Part shown: positions 25,191-37,379 of the stretch, in pieces
Layout: each line of letters begins with the position of its first letter
Numbering within the stretch: the stretch's first letter is position 1
NCBI GenBank assembly: GCA_013396995.1
Contig: VWZP01005252.1
Coordinates: 970,889 to 1,034,888, forward strand
Direction: 5' to 3'
Source: Dicaeum eximium
Taxonomy: Eukaryota; Chordata; Aves; Passeriformes; Dicaeidae
DNA length: 64,000 nucleotides
Notes under the pieces: generated by a model
The model's input: only the letters and a program-made list of their open reading frames with translations
What the model was told of the DNA's origin: nothing
Databases searched by the model: none
Made by a program: the position numbers and the translations under genes

Positions 25191-28100
25191 ACTCCTTTCA
25201 ACCTCTAATTCTTCTTTTACTTCACCAGAGCTTGAGCAATTTTGCCTCCACTTTCAAAATATCTGAACTTCAAAATATCCACTGGGTAGAAGCACAATTC
25301 ACTGTTTCATAACTCTCACATTTTCAGTGTCTCCTTGCCTAATCCTCTGCCCTTCTGCAGCCCCATAGGTGTGCTGAGAAAGCAGATATTCCAGTTGCAG
25401 ATGGCCTCAGGCAAGCCTAGGTTGGTTGAGGTCAGTCAGATGTGGCAGCTGCATTTTGCCAGCCCTGCCCTCCTGCTCACTGCTCTGCTGGCCTCCTCCC
25501 AGGCCACACTCCCACTGAGGGAGCCAAAGGTCTCCTTTAAAGGTCCCCTTTCCATCCCAGCCAGTCCTCAGCTCAGCTGAGGTTTCCCCTTGTAGCTCCT
25601 CCCCAAGGCTTGGTGTTGTCTTAGGTGTTGAGGATGAGGTTGATGAATTTTCCAGAAGCTTTTGGTCTCTTTCTTAGTTCACACCAAGGTTTAATTATTG
25701 GCTCCATTAGCACCAAGTCTCTCAAAACCCTGAGATATAGCAAGTGACACCAGTTTCTGGGGATTAGGGACTAAGTCACACAAACTCAGTGTGCTCTCTG
25801 TCTGGGAAGACAGCAAATGTGCACACTCTCTGCGCCTCTTAACATCAAAGAACAACAGAGCACAACAACTGGGGCTTCTCCCAACACTTCCAAATGCTTC
25901 GTGGGCCAGCACTTGCTTTTATTGTTATTCTTATGCTTCTGAAATAAACAACATGGAAAACCCCAATGCTAATTGACAACAGCTTACACAATGACAGCCA
26001 AATTAATGAAGCTTGAGATCAGTCAGAGTGGAAAGGTTTCAATTATCCACATGTCCTGGTGCAAGGACAAGTCTAGCACTAAGAGTACCCTGGGCCTGTC
26101 TGCTAATCAAACCTTCTCTCCCAGTATCCCAAAGATGACAACTTAGTTATCATTAGTAATTATTAACATCCTCCCAGTCCTTACAGTTAACATTTTTAGC
26201 TCTGAAGTTACCATTAATGCTTAATGTTAGAAACTAAAGAAATTCACTTAAGTTAGATTGTCTTATCTGAGTCAGCTTTGATTTTTCAGGTTTAGGCTAA
26301 CAGCTTAAGTTTTCATCATTGCTTTACTGCTGTTTTCATTAGCAGATACTGTTGAAAGTTAAAATACACTCAAGACTACAACATTCATTTTACATGTCTT
26401 CTTAAGTAAGCTTTGGGTGTGTAACCTGCAATTAGACTAGAAAATGCACTATAAAGTGAGTTTATTAGCATTTGTAAAGGGGAAGTCAGAATGATCTGAC
26501 AGTTTTTTTCCCCTGTAACTTCAAGAAGTGAGAATTTACTAAAAATAGTGTGAAGTCGGGAAAGAGTTGAAAGGAACATGAAAAGGGGAAGGCAAAGGGA
26601 ATAATGGGACCACATAAATATTTTAAATACCTATTTGTACACCATGCACTCTGCAGAACTAACACATATTACGAGGTTTCCAGCTACAATGACATCTGAC
26701 CATGCTTCCCTTTGTCCTGGAGGGAGCACACTCAAGTAGTACAGAGTTTATAAAGGCCATGAATGAGCACAAATACAATTCAGTGACCTCCAGTGTCCTT
26801 GTCACTGACATGTGATATTTATGCATGTGAGGCTAATCTGAAGCCTCTCTCAAGCTCCCATTCATCATTAGCCCATCAGATGCTGACTAGACCATATATC
26901 TCTACCTGGATGCTCGCTAATCTTTGACTATTAAACAGGGATAAACCACAAATTTTATACTGGGGGCTTGTCACTCAACTATTTGGATCTACTTTGTGGC
27001 CAGCTCCTTTTGTAAGGGAGCTGAATATAACCTTCACCTAGGGCTTGTCCTGGGCACAAAATGCTACTTAGCAAGAGCACTCCCAAGCCAAATTCCCAGG
27101 TTTTATACACCAGCATGGATCTGCTCAGTCCAATGGAGTCATGCCAGATTACACCAGCTGAGGATCTGGCCACACATTTTCAAGGTACTCTATAAATTAA
27201 TTAAGCTTTATAACAACCTCACAAGGTTCAGCAGTACAAAGTGAAGTGGGAAAAGTGCAAGAACTCCAAGCCAACAGCACACAAGGAAATGCTGCTTCCC
27301 AAAGGGCAAATATCTTGACTGCCTTGCTTTTTAACTGCACATTCCATCCTTCCTGAGTCAAAACCCCTCTCTAAGCTCCACAAAGCCAAAAATAGTTGTA
27401 GCATCAGGCTGCAGCATTAAGAATTGAATCTGTGGGCTCTGTACCTGTGTGTGTGAGATTGCTGCAGGAACTAAGAGATCAAGCTGGGCAGCTCAGGTGG
27501 TGTTGAGTTCACCCATCTGCTCAGCCTGGCCACAGAGAGATGTTGAGTTGCTTTGTATTCATTACAACAGTCAAAGAATTGTCTACTATTGAGGATAATA
27601 ACTGCAATATTAGAAATTAAATGCTTACATTCTGTTAAGATGTTTTTCCTAGTATTTAAAAGACCAGGGTGTAGTTAGTAGAAATCCTCCTGCTTCCCAT
27701 GTGCTTGCAGAAGGCAGCTTGACACCCAGAAATTTTGAAACTCACAGAAAAATCTCTTTTCCGCACACTGCACTGAAATGGTTTGTTTTTATTCAGTAAC
27801 ACTGACAAAAAAAAAAAAACAAAAACTGAGACAAGGAACAAGTGAAAACAAGCCTAAGATGGAAGGTTTGAAATCTATGAAAATAACCCTAGAAACAACC
27901 AAGTTCTCTCCCTGCATAAGCAAAGACCATGGAATTTCACCCAATAAATCATGCAATAACCCAACTCAGGTGTTTCAAACTGTGTTTTATTGCCCTGTGC
28001 CCACTCAGCCTTAACCCAACTCATTGCACTGGAGGAAGGAGCAGTAACATTAATAACTTCCAAATTTTCTGGACTTGCAAAGGGGTTCTACGGCCTGTGC

Positions 28101-28470
28101 TGAGAGGGCTTGGGAAGGCTCCTGGCATTCTCTCCTACCTTTGCACATCTACAGCCTCTCCAGATTACCCCACTGTAATTACTCCCTTACCCCACGTGCA
28201 TCACTTTATCCTTACTAAAGTGGAGAATGCAGCTTATTCAGACCCTTCCTAGGCCATAGATGCTGTCTGGAAAGATGAGTGAAGAGCAGCTGGAGCAAAC
28301 CCCACCACCCAAACAGCCCTGCGCTCGCACAGCCCAGCCTGCAGAGCAGGAGCAGCTCTTCAAAGGCACATCCTGAGCATCAGCTTGACCTTCAGCACCT
28401 GAGCAGCCTCAGGCCTTTATCTGAAGGAGCCAAAACATCCCACCAAATTCCAATCAGAGGCTTTCAAAGG
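25191..28470. other. Noncoding stretch with weak regulatory-type block
   Basis: No gene is supported. Around 26,780-26,950 the word GCTAATCT occurs twice (TAATCT at 26,834-26,839 and 26,918-26,923), the type of site bound by OTX/CRX homeodomain proteins, in a block free of simple repeats. An A13 run lies near 27,807. The remaining open frames overlap one another on both strands without recognisable domains. Confidence 0.5.
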
Positions 28471-29015
28471 CACGAGGAGTGCTGGCAGCTCAGAACGAGC
28501 TCCGGCGCGGCTCCGCTGTGCCACAGGCAGCGCAAAGGTTTCTGCCTGTCGGGCCCAGGGTATAATAGGCCTGATTTATAGTTACCAGCATGGGACTTGA
28601 TTCGAAAGCTCAATCACCGTGACTTCTCACAGTGGGGTTTGCATTCTGCAACGGGCCTCAAAATTGGAGAGGAATTTACCTCCCGCTGCCGAACATTACA
28701 TAACAATCAACAGAAAACAAGCGGAGAGCAGCAGGAGGTCCCCATCATTAGCCTGCACAGTCATGTTAATGGAGATGTACACACACTCATCTATCTGCAC
28801 TTATTATGGAGCTTGCCAGACTGTGGGATTACACTGCAAGAAGGAGTCTAGGGCAGAGAGAGACAAGATACGGGCAAAGAGCTTCAAAACTCCGCTCAAC
28901 CCACTGAGATTTCTACATTAACGGGAGAGACCGGGGTCTGGGAGGTCCCAGTCTCATAGGTAGCAAAATGGCTCACAAACATTTGGAGCTGCGTGTGACC
29001 TTGCACTGTGCAAAA
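28471..29015. promoter_or_regulatory. CpG-retaining candidate enhancer or element
   Basis: I counted 20 CpGs by hand across these 545 bases, well above the surrounding sequence. Among them are a run at 28,502-28,516 and pairs near 28,681-28,692, 28,870-28,895 and 28,921-28,933. GATTTATAG near 28,572 is a posterior-HOX/CDX-type word, and several TTAAT and ATTA words follow. Open frames in this block overlap in two plus-strand frames and match nothing known. The pattern suits a conserved developmental regulatory element or a weak promoter. Confidence 0.3.
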
Positions 29016-31333
29016 CGCTGCTTTTCCTCTACAGAAATAACAGCTCTACCTTCACCTGTCTGCCTCTTTCGAGCCTTGCTGCCAAGGCAACAGCTCCACC
29101 TCCACTAAAGGATGCCCACTAAGTTTTCTAAACTTCTGTCAGTGTGGCCACATCGGTCTGCATCCCAAAATAATCACAGGCTTCAATGCCAGTTAGATGG
29201 TTCACATTAGACAAACAGTAGTCCCTGTGGGGACTCCTGCTGCCCTGGCATACAGAGAAGGACAGAAGCAAAAGCCTAACATAATTTTAAAAGCCATTCA
29301 CACCAAAAAGACTCATTTTAAACATAATATCTTGGGTAACTGTAGCTTTGTTTTCATATGATATATTGTTTTCAACATCACAAGAGTACTTCAAAACATT
29401 CCTTAATCTCTCAAGGCTAAGGGACAAAACTGTTCAATTTGTGGGCTTTTTAATGAATAAAGTGCTTGAACACCTGATGTGACTTAGCAAAGGTGAACAG
29501 AGTCAGAGCAGAAAACAGCCACATCACATTTTCTCTCCAGCCACCACTTTGACTTTTATATATATTCCCATTTCCTTCCCAAGCCAGCAATTTACTGTTC
29601 CTCCCTCACAGGGTAAACCCTGCAAATTCATTCTAAAATTCGAGTATACAAGGTTAAGAAAAGGTCAAGACAGTCCAAGTCCCTCTATGCTAATTTAACA
29701 TGAAGGAGGCAATCCATTTCCCCTTCCTAAACATGCATTAGATGCAGAGCATCTCTAATGGCCTGAGAGTTTTCTCCTTGATGTTTCAAATATTCTTTCT
29801 AAATCACTAAGCTATGGATCTAACTCGTGTTATTTCTCTTAACAAAATTAGAAATGACAGCTTTAAACAACCTTAATGTTATAATCAAATCAACAGGAAT
29901 GTCATTAGCTTTCCCGATTGCCATTTTTCTTTTCTGATTAATATTGTGATTCCTGTAAGAAACACTCTTTTCTTAACCACTACAAACAGCCAGTACAATA
30001 ACTCCATGCAGATTGACTATTTCTGCTATGTATTATTTATTAACCAAAGAAGAGGTACCACCATTTCTCCCCTACCTCCTCAAAAATGTTGTACCTTTCT
30101 CCCTGTCAATAAATTGACCTAGAAATATTTGCAGACTATTGGTCATTTTACATTTTAAAATGAAAAGCCCCCTGCAGAATTCAGCCACAAATTGATCTCT
30201 TTGTACAAGGATCTGGAATGTATCTTTTGCAAGGACTAGACAGGACAATACAAACCATCAATGACTAACGAGCCCCTGGGTTTTTTCTGAATATTTTTCT
30301 TTTAGACAGCCCAGAACACCAAGCAAGCTGCACTAGTCAACCATTTCAGACCCTCTTTAACCTGAATACTTCTTTCAAGTTCATATGGGAAAATAAACTG
30401 GTAGCACTAAGAGCTAGAGAACCATGAGGGACTAATACATAACTGAAGTAAGAAAGTGGCTAAACACTTTTAGACTCTACTTTAGCCACGTTAAAAGGAG
30501 CTGCCTGCTTAGTGGATGTTCAATGACCTCTGAAAATCGTATGTTTAGCCATAACATCACTGAATTGTTCTTATTCAGTGTTTCTTCCCCAGAGAATCAC
30601 CTTCTGGTTCTTATCCTACATTTAAAATCTTTGTACTTTTGGGTCAAGAGCACATTTCTTGTTTTGTTTCGGAATAAGTCCCACCATGTCTAGCAATTAT
30701 TAGCACTAATAAGTACTAGTGAAAAACTTACTAGCTTTCAAATATTTTTGTTTGTTTGTTTAATCTTAGCAGGGAGAAATGAAGCAATAAAACTTCTCTG
30801 CTGACTGTGCCTTGTTTTCATGGACAAAGCTTCTTGGCTACAAGACAGTTAAGGTCAGAAGCCCCTCTCTAGGTTAATGAGCCTTAACCCAAACCAGCCA
30901 AGTGACATAAACTCAGAAAAGCCAGGGACCTCCTCGTTCCATTTAAACTGGTTTTCCTCTGGAAGATCATCTTCTTTTGACCATATTTTATGTTGTGCAA
31001 TTATGTCAAGCACCTATAGCTTAAAGGAGCAATATGAATCCCACCTAGGACTGCTTCTAGATCAGGAATGTGCATGGCAACAGCCAACCAGAAACGAGGG
31101 GCAGCAAGAGATGTCCCCCTGCTACACAAGCTACCCAGGGGCCAGCTTTAACATTCTGCTTTGTTATCCATTGTCAAACGAATCAATGGATGGTGGAGCC
31201 CCTTCCTGCACTGCTTAGGCGTGCCAGTGAATCAAAAAGGCATTATGGGAGACACTGCCGTGGTTTAAAAATTAAAGTTAGCAATTTATAGTCTACCAAA
31301 ATTGCAGCTGGAACTGCGCTGTAAATTCTCCCA
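29016..31333. other. Noncoding stretch, some enhancer-like segments
   Basis: No exon or interspersed repeat is recognised. The segment 29,850-29,960 carries a MEIS-type TGACAG (29,857-29,862), an ATCAAATCAA word and several ATTA words. The segment 30,480-30,600 similarly lacks low complexity. Neither is strong enough to call alone. A plus-strand frame at 30,877-31,218 (113 codons) shows no domain. Confidence 0.5.
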
Positions 31334-31346
31334 TGCCACCTACTGG
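31334..31346 (-). promoter_or_regulatory. CTCF-type core motif
   Basis: Read on the minus strand this is CCAGTAGGTGGCA. Its first 12 bases fit the degenerate CTCF core CCASYAGRKGGC at every position. CTCF binds such sites to form insulators and loop anchors. A single 12-base degenerate match can occur by chance, and occupancy is not visible from sequence. Confidence 0.4.
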
Positions 31347-31779
31347 TGCCTTCTTTATCTACCAACTGTATTTTATAGAAAGCCACATAAATGTGGTGCA
31401 TTTATGGATAGTGTTCAAACTCTTTTTTTGGTGGACTTGTGTGGAAAGACAGGAGGGTCAGTCCATAACAGAGGATCTCCCTGTTTAGGTACCTTAAAAG
31501 ATAATTAATTATTACTGCTGACAGCTTCAAGACCCCACAAAGATGGTGACAAGCAACACGAAGGAACAGAAAATGCTTCTCATGCAAATCAGCCACGAGA
31601 AGGGCAGAGAAACCAAACCACCCCACACACACACGCTGAGAGATGATGTGAAAGCAAATCTCTGCCTGCTGCTCTCCAGAACACGGCTCCTCCTGCAATC
31701 CCACAGCCTGCACAGCTAGGACTGCCCATGATCCTACTGGCATCACAGCTATTTTCTTGGCTGGGCATAAAATGGAAGA
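31347..31779. other. Noncoding stretch, no gene seen
   Basis: A 114-codon minus-strand frame (31,402-31,746) has no recognisable domain. A short CA run lies near 31,624-31,634. Nothing else is recognised. Confidence 0.55.
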
Positions 31780-32290
31780 AGGGAAAAAAAAAATTGGTCT
31801 TGTTTAATCAACCTAAACTACTTTTTTTATTATTTAACATTAAAAATTAAAAATTAGAGTCCGTCCCCCTCTATTTAAAAAGAGAGCTGTCAGGTTCTGA
31901 CCTAAGTCCAACCAAAAGGAGGGATAGGGAGGAGAAGGGGGGAGTTGGGAAAAATCAATGAATCTACACTAATAAAGGTTATAGGAGTAAAATTTACGCT
32001 GGATGCAAGTATGATCCTGTAGTCTTTTTATTTTTTTGGCATGCTGCCCCAGCATGATTTACGTCGAGATAACATGATGGAGCCTCCACCATTGAAAGGA
32101 ATTAAATAAAAATGCAATAAAGGAGTACAAAATCAATCCGCTTACAGTTTTGTTTAATAAAAATTCATGAAGGATGGGCGGGCAGGCCCATAAGAAATAC
32201 ACCAGTTCAATGAGGGGGCTCTATCAAGCCCACAGCCATTAGAGTGTAGCAGCAGGATAGGATTATTGAACATTAGCATGAGTTAGCTGT
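31780..32290. promoter_or_regulatory. AT-rich candidate conserved noncoding element
   Basis: The block is free of long open frames and dense in homeodomain/CDX-like words (TTTAAT, AATAAA, TTTATT). It carries an AGATAA GATA-type site (32,067-32,072) and CpGs inside AT-rich sequence (for example TTTACGTCGAG at 32,058-32,068). A 7-bp hairpin lies at 32,040-32,056 (arms CATGCTG and CAGCATG, CCC loop). This texture is common in conserved enhancers near developmental genes. Alignment is needed to confirm it. Confidence 0.3.
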
Positions 32291-32545
32291 GTGCCAGTGT
32301 GTTGAATATGCCTCAGTTCCCCCATCATTCCAAGCTCTGTCATTGCTGCCAGTCAATAGCGCATCTATCACCTGAAATAACGGCCAAGAAAAGTACAAAA
32401 TATGGGGATTTGACCTTGACTGAGAAGCTGATCCATGGGGATTTTCCAACAGGGGCAGCTGTTTTTTCAGTCAGGATGCTGGGACTAAAACCCCCCAGAG
32501 GACCCAGCCTACCCCCAGACATTCACAGGTTTCAGGCGCTTTCCC

Positions 32546-32583
32546 CAGGCTGGGTTTGGGTCCTCAGGCTGAGTTTGGGTCCC
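32546..32583 (+). repeat. 19-bp tandem duplication
   Basis: CAGGCTGGGTTTGGGTCCT is followed directly by a second copy with two differences (G to A at position 8 and T to C at the last position). Confidence 0.9.
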
Positions 32584-33175
32584 CAGTTGTCACTTTTCAC
32601 AGCTGAGTTAAACTTCTGTCCTCTGGAGACGTTTGCCCTAATGATAACTTTGCATTTGTTTTCTTAACTACGGGCTGAGGCCTGAATACACAGGCAAACA
32701 AACATGCCCTGTGGCACGGTAAAAAATTAATTGCAAAATCCTTTAGCCACCCTGATTTTGTAAGAGGAGCTGTGAGGCTTAGCCTCACCCTTTCCCACCA
32801 ATGGGCAATTTAAAAACAACTGCTGACAATCATCTTGACAAAATGAAGATTTTAGTGAGCACAGGTAACATAGATGAGCATTTGAGAGCAGAACTTGGCC
32901 AAATCCATGCAGCATTTCTGTGGTTTTCTGCCAATCTGAACCACAGTGGAACAGAACTATTTCAATTTCTGCCTGAGCAAACCATCTCATTTTCAGAACA
33001 TTCATTTGCTCTATGCTAAAATCCACACTCTTCAGGTTTTTTTATTATCACACAGAGTTCAAGTGAAAACATGGCTGAAAAAATGGACTTGTGCCTTGCA
33101 TGAGCAAATGCGAGCTGGCAAGTCAGGTGTGAACATTCCCACTGGAAGTGCTCACAAAATACACCGAGTGTGTGA

Positions 33176-33188
33176 TGTCACCTAGTGG
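33176..33188 (-). promoter_or_regulatory. Imperfect CTCF-type core motif
   Basis: On the minus strand this reads CCACTAGGTGACA, one mismatch from the CCASYAGRKGGC core (A in place of G near the end). It has the same orientation as the better match at 31,334-31,346. Confidence is low on sequence alone. Confidence 0.2.
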
Positions 33189-33849
33189 TCAGGACACACG
33201 GGATTGACAATTACATTTTCTGCCAATTAACATTTTCTGCTAATTCCTCCACTAGCTGGAGGTACCTGCTGATACTTCCCAAGGTTCTTATCAAATAAAG
33301 ACCACTCCAAGGCAGGATGAGATAGATTCAGCTTTGCACACACCTGTGATGGGATATGTGCAGAAACAGTGGGATGTGACTCATTTCCTCCAACACCAGC
33401 AACAGCTAATTCCAAACTCCTTCTTCCCTGTACTCAAGTCGAGCCAAAAAAGTTAAACCAACCTTTTTCAACCACCAGCAGTGCTATCATCATGCTGCAA
33501 GCTCTGCAGACACCCAGGAGCAGTTAACAGCACAGAACTCATCAGACTCCATAAATTATCCCAAGCGTGCTCTCTGCAAGAAATTCTTCCCGGACCACGG
33601 CTGGGAACAGCTCCACAGCCTCAGACACATTCCAGCTTGTGCCAGCCACGCTCTGGGCTTGCTGGGCTGGCTGATCTGCCCACACCTTTCCCCCAGCAGA
33701 GGGAATTCGTGCCTAGGGAAGCATTTCAGCTTAGCTTTCCCTACACCAGTTTAGGGGCAGTTCAGCTGACTGACTCTGCCCTAAGCACTTATCAGGTAGG
33801 AACACAGACAAAAGACAAAATGCTGTATTAGCCCACTAGTCCCCAAATA

Positions 33850-33881
33850 GCCTTAGACCAAGCAAGCCTTAGACCAAGCAA
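33850..33881 (+). repeat. Perfect 16-bp tandem duplication
   Basis: GCCTTAGACCAAGCAA occurs twice with no mismatch and no gap. The identity suggests a young local duplication. Confidence 0.95.
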
Positions 33882-34555
33882 AACTGCCCTGCAAGTTTTC
33901 CCTGGTAGGCTTTTCTTGGCTGTTCCAGTACGTTGACTTGAAGGACAATAACCTCTAGCTTGTTTAACAACTTGTCCCTGCTGTGTAATTACACTTCTTT
34001 TAATTGGCTCGTGGGGTTTAATCATCTCCTGGGACTCGGCTTGCAGCGTTTCTCATTAACTGCCAGCACACACTTGTGTTCTGGGAACGGGGGATGTGCT
34101 CCAGAGCTGCACACAGGGGAGGCTCTCCGAGGATCCAAAAGGAAAGGCTCACAGCAGAGGTCTCAGCCACGTCCAGGCACACACACACACTGCTCTGAGC
34201 CAGCTACACCCCGTCTGCAGAGAGCACAGCCAGCTCTGCATCCCCAGGGACAGGCAGCCAGCCCTGCTCACATCCACTGTCAACTTGTTGGAACAACTAG
34301 AGGAGGCAGAACACACCAAGGATTGAGAAACTACAGAGAGGAAGACTCCTGGCAGAGGCATAGAAGAGTGGATAAAGGAGTCATGCTTAGCCTCTTACAC
34401 AAGAAACTTCTCCCTGTTACCTCCCTCTGCCTCAACTGTTCCAACATTTCTCTCAGAAGTTTGCAAACTTCAGCTGATCTCAGAATTATGTTTGAAAAAT
34501 ATATCTAAAATACTCCCACAGTAATATTTTTCATTTTATGCCAAGTGCCTTTGTG

Positions 34556-35030
34556 CCCTCCTGGAGCACAGGAGCAAGTCCAGAGGAAGCCGCAAAGATG
34601 ATCAGAGAGCTGGAGCACCTCTGCTTTGGAGACAGGCTGAGAGCAATGGGTCACTGGGCTTGGAGAAGACAAGGCTTTAGAGAGACCTCAGAGCCTTTTC
34701 AGTGCTTAAAGAGGCCACAAGAGATCTGGAGGGGAACTTTCTACAGAGTCAGATAGCAACAGGACAAGGGGAGAGTGTTTAAAGGACTAACAGAGAGGAG
34801 AGGAGATTTAGATTGGATGTTAGAAAGAAATTCTTCCCTGTGAGGGTGGGCAGGCCCTCGCACGGGGTGCCCAGAGCAGCTGTGGCTGCCCCTGGATCCC
34901 TGGCAGTGCCCAAGGCCAGGCTGGACATGGCTTGGAGCAACCTGGGAAAGTGGAAGGTGTCCCTGCCATGGCAGGGGTGGCACTGGATGAGCTTTAAGGT
35001 CCATCCAGCCCAAACCATTCTGTGATTCTA
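34556..35030 (+). mobile_element. CR1 LINE, 3' part, avian type
   Basis: From 34,580 the segment follows the bird CR1 3' region closely: 'gtccagaggaagcc', 'aaagatgatcagag', 'ctggagcacctct', 'gacaggctgagag', 'agattggatgttagaaag' and 'ttcttccctgtgaggg'. After these come 'tgcccagagcagctgtgg', 'tggcagtgcccaagg', 'ggcactggatgagc' and the ending ATTCTGTGATTCTA. It is 5' truncated and keeps no reverse-transcriptase coding sequence. The fit to the passerine form ('ggcaggggtggcactgg') suggests a younger copy than the other two and is my main reason for suggesting a songbird. The exact 5' edge is uncertain by about 20 bases. Confidence 0.93.
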
Positions 35031-37124
35031 GGACAGCAAGATGGGCTGTGCAGAGGAAGTCTCTGCTAAGAGGTGACTGCTACATCCTGAGCAGTCAGCA
35101 CCAAAGGCTGCTCGCAGGAGGATGAACCAAGGACACGATACATTGCAGAAAATGGAAAAGGATATTTGACATTTGCTGAAGGAACAACACTACGTTAAAC
35201 TTGTACTGGCAGGGCCTTGAGATCCAAGTAGTTTTCTATTACTTCTCAGCCATGCTCGGCCAGTTTGTTTGATTTTTCCATCAGAATCCTGCAGCTCAGT
35301 TCACTTTACCAGAGGGGGAAGTTGCTGGGGAAGGGACTGAGAAACAAGAATCTGTCAAAGAGTTGTTTTATTTCCTACAGCACTGGCTGACTGACCAAAA
35401 TCCTATAAAAAAATAGAAAAGAAAAAAAGTCAAATTCAGGAAAAAGCCCTGAACGTGTCAAGGCTTTTGGAACAAATGGCACAATAGGTTTTTCCTGTAG
35501 CTATAGGCATGTATTTCTTCTTATTTTTTATTTATTTATTTAAGCCCCTGTAACACACCATTTCCCCCAAAGGGCTGCAAAGGTTCAAAGGCTTTGAGAG
35601 CACCAATAAATCATGACCACATAAATGTCCTGTAGTGAAGTTTGATTCTTATTTACCCGGGGTCTTTGGGCCAGTGCTCAGTCTGTGTTGGAGAAGGCAG
35701 ATTTACTTCTCCTGAGATGCCCTCAATTCACAGAGTGCTCATCTTTCAAGCAGCACTGCTCCAGCCTCAGCTGCCAAAACACTTCTAGCTGCAAGTTTCC
35801 ATCATTTGCTTTATCACACTTCCCCTTCCCCTCCCAGATACTGGTCTAAACTCAGTTATGTTTAGAAATACCTTGTGAGTGGCCAGACTGTGAGTCAATG
35901 AATCTCTGTAAATCACTGCCATATGCAGAAGAATTTCAGGCTTTAGTGAGCTTTCTTCTTAGGCCACCTCTAGCCATAATTCTCTCTCTAAAATAATCCT
36001 TAGGACTGTGGCATGTTGTGTAGCATGTAGGAAACTCAGCACAGGTATGAGCAGGCTACAGGAGTGGGGTATCAGAAACAGAGCATTAAAACCAGGATGG
36101 AAATACAATTTTAGAAGAACTGGATGCCCAGCTGCATAGCTAAGGTGGAGTTCTGTCCTGCAGGCAGTAAAGCAGTATTTCAGCCTCCACTCCACAGCAA
36201 GGATGATCTGCTCACCCATCTCTGCTAAGAGGAAAACAGGATCAGCAACAGAAATTCCAGCAGTTTGATTAAAGCAAACACCTAACAGTGTAGCTGTTTC
36301 TTCACATTTTTTTTCTGTTAGGTGACTTAGTCTAAAATTCAGTCTCTAATGTCAGTGAATATTTACTCCCCCTCCACTTTGAAGTACCCTTTTTAATTAT
36401 TCACAGTTAGTATAACTGCAGGTATTCACCAGCAATTTGTGAGCGGAGTCCATGTTAATTTTCTGGAAGGTTTTTTTCTGACAGGAAACAGAACCAACAC
36501 CCAGAGAAGTAAATTAACTACTCACATGACTTAAAACTAAAAGACTACAGATGCAGATAGTTTTTCAGATGCGTACATGGAAAAATAAGAACTAAAGACA
36601 ACTAATTATAGCAAAATGACTTGCTACAAAACCCTAAATTTTTTGAGACAAACAGGAAAAAAGTGTTCAAGCACCACAGAAACATCACAGTTCTGTGCAT
36701 CATCTATTACAGACAGGTAAATTTGCCAGACACATTAACCAAAAAACAACTTTTTGATTCAGTGGAATGTGACTGGGACGTACATAGGCTCAGTTTCAGT
36801 GGGAACACACGTAGAGAATCTCATCCTCAGACAGCAGCCTTGAACCCTGCAGGAATCTGCACAGCTCTGCTTTTAGGAAAAGCCTTTTGTCATTAATAGC
36901 TTAAAAGTGTTGAAGGGAAATGTTGGCAAAACCCCAGCAGCAGATTTGAGTTCATTCTGTAACCTGAAAAATAGGTGGGTGAATTAACCTGCAACCAAGA
37001 CCACTTTGTCCACCCCATGCAAAAAAGCAAAGCCTAAATGGGATCTAGCATGCTCTGAATTATATCTATTTGACTTTTATTTAATTTGCCTTGGTTTTTC
37101 CCACTCTCTTTTTTCTTTTGCAGA
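35031..37124. other. Noncoding stretch, no gene seen
   Basis: No gene or interspersed repeat is recognised after the CR1. An ATTT repeat at 35,521-35,544 is a simple AT tract. Open frames at 35,959-36,219 (minus) and 36,621-36,896 (plus) have no recognisable domain. Confidence 0.6.
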
Positions 37125-37300
37125 AGCTCCTGGCCAGAGGACCTGCTCTTTAACTTATAAATTTAAGGTCATGCAAATGCATTTCGGGCTGTTTTTATTT
37201 ATGCCGTATTTGGTTGTGGGTTATTTTAATAAATATATAAAGGCAGCTAAACACTTGCTATGTAGCCATAACTTCTAAGGGTTTTGGTCAGGGTGGGACC
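37125..37300 (+). promoter_or_regulatory. Acceptor-like tract beside octamer; possible element
   Basis: A pyrimidine run ending in TTTTGCAG (near 37,117-37,124) is a good match to a 3' splice acceptor. The open sequence after it (within 37,006-37,278) resembles no protein I know. The octamer ATGCAAAT at 37,171-37,178 and the AT-rich, CpG-bearing sequence after it (to about 37,270) look more like a regulatory element. I cannot exclude a short exon of a noncoding transcript. Confidence 0.2.
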
Positions 37301-37379
37301 CACATTATCCTGTGGTGTTTGTGTTGTGTGCTCTGGATGACAAGTCTATTGGAAAATGAGCAAGAGCCCCTCTCCCAGC

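Larger units (their letters stand above)
32291..34555. other. Noncoding stretch with small tandem duplications
   Basis: No gene is supported. The plus-strand frame at 33,960-34,508 is the longest in the window (182 codons). It is low in recognisable structure, lies in locally GC-rich sequence and overlaps open frames in other phases, so I do not call it. Tandem duplications at 32,546 and 33,850 and a CTCF-like word at 33,176 are listed separately. A short CA run is at 34,177-34,191. Confidence 0.5.

Noticed and set aside
33960..34508. Longest open frame in the window (182 codons, plus strand)
   Set aside because: No recognisable domain, locally GC-rich, overlapped by other open frames on both strands, and no splice or promoter context.
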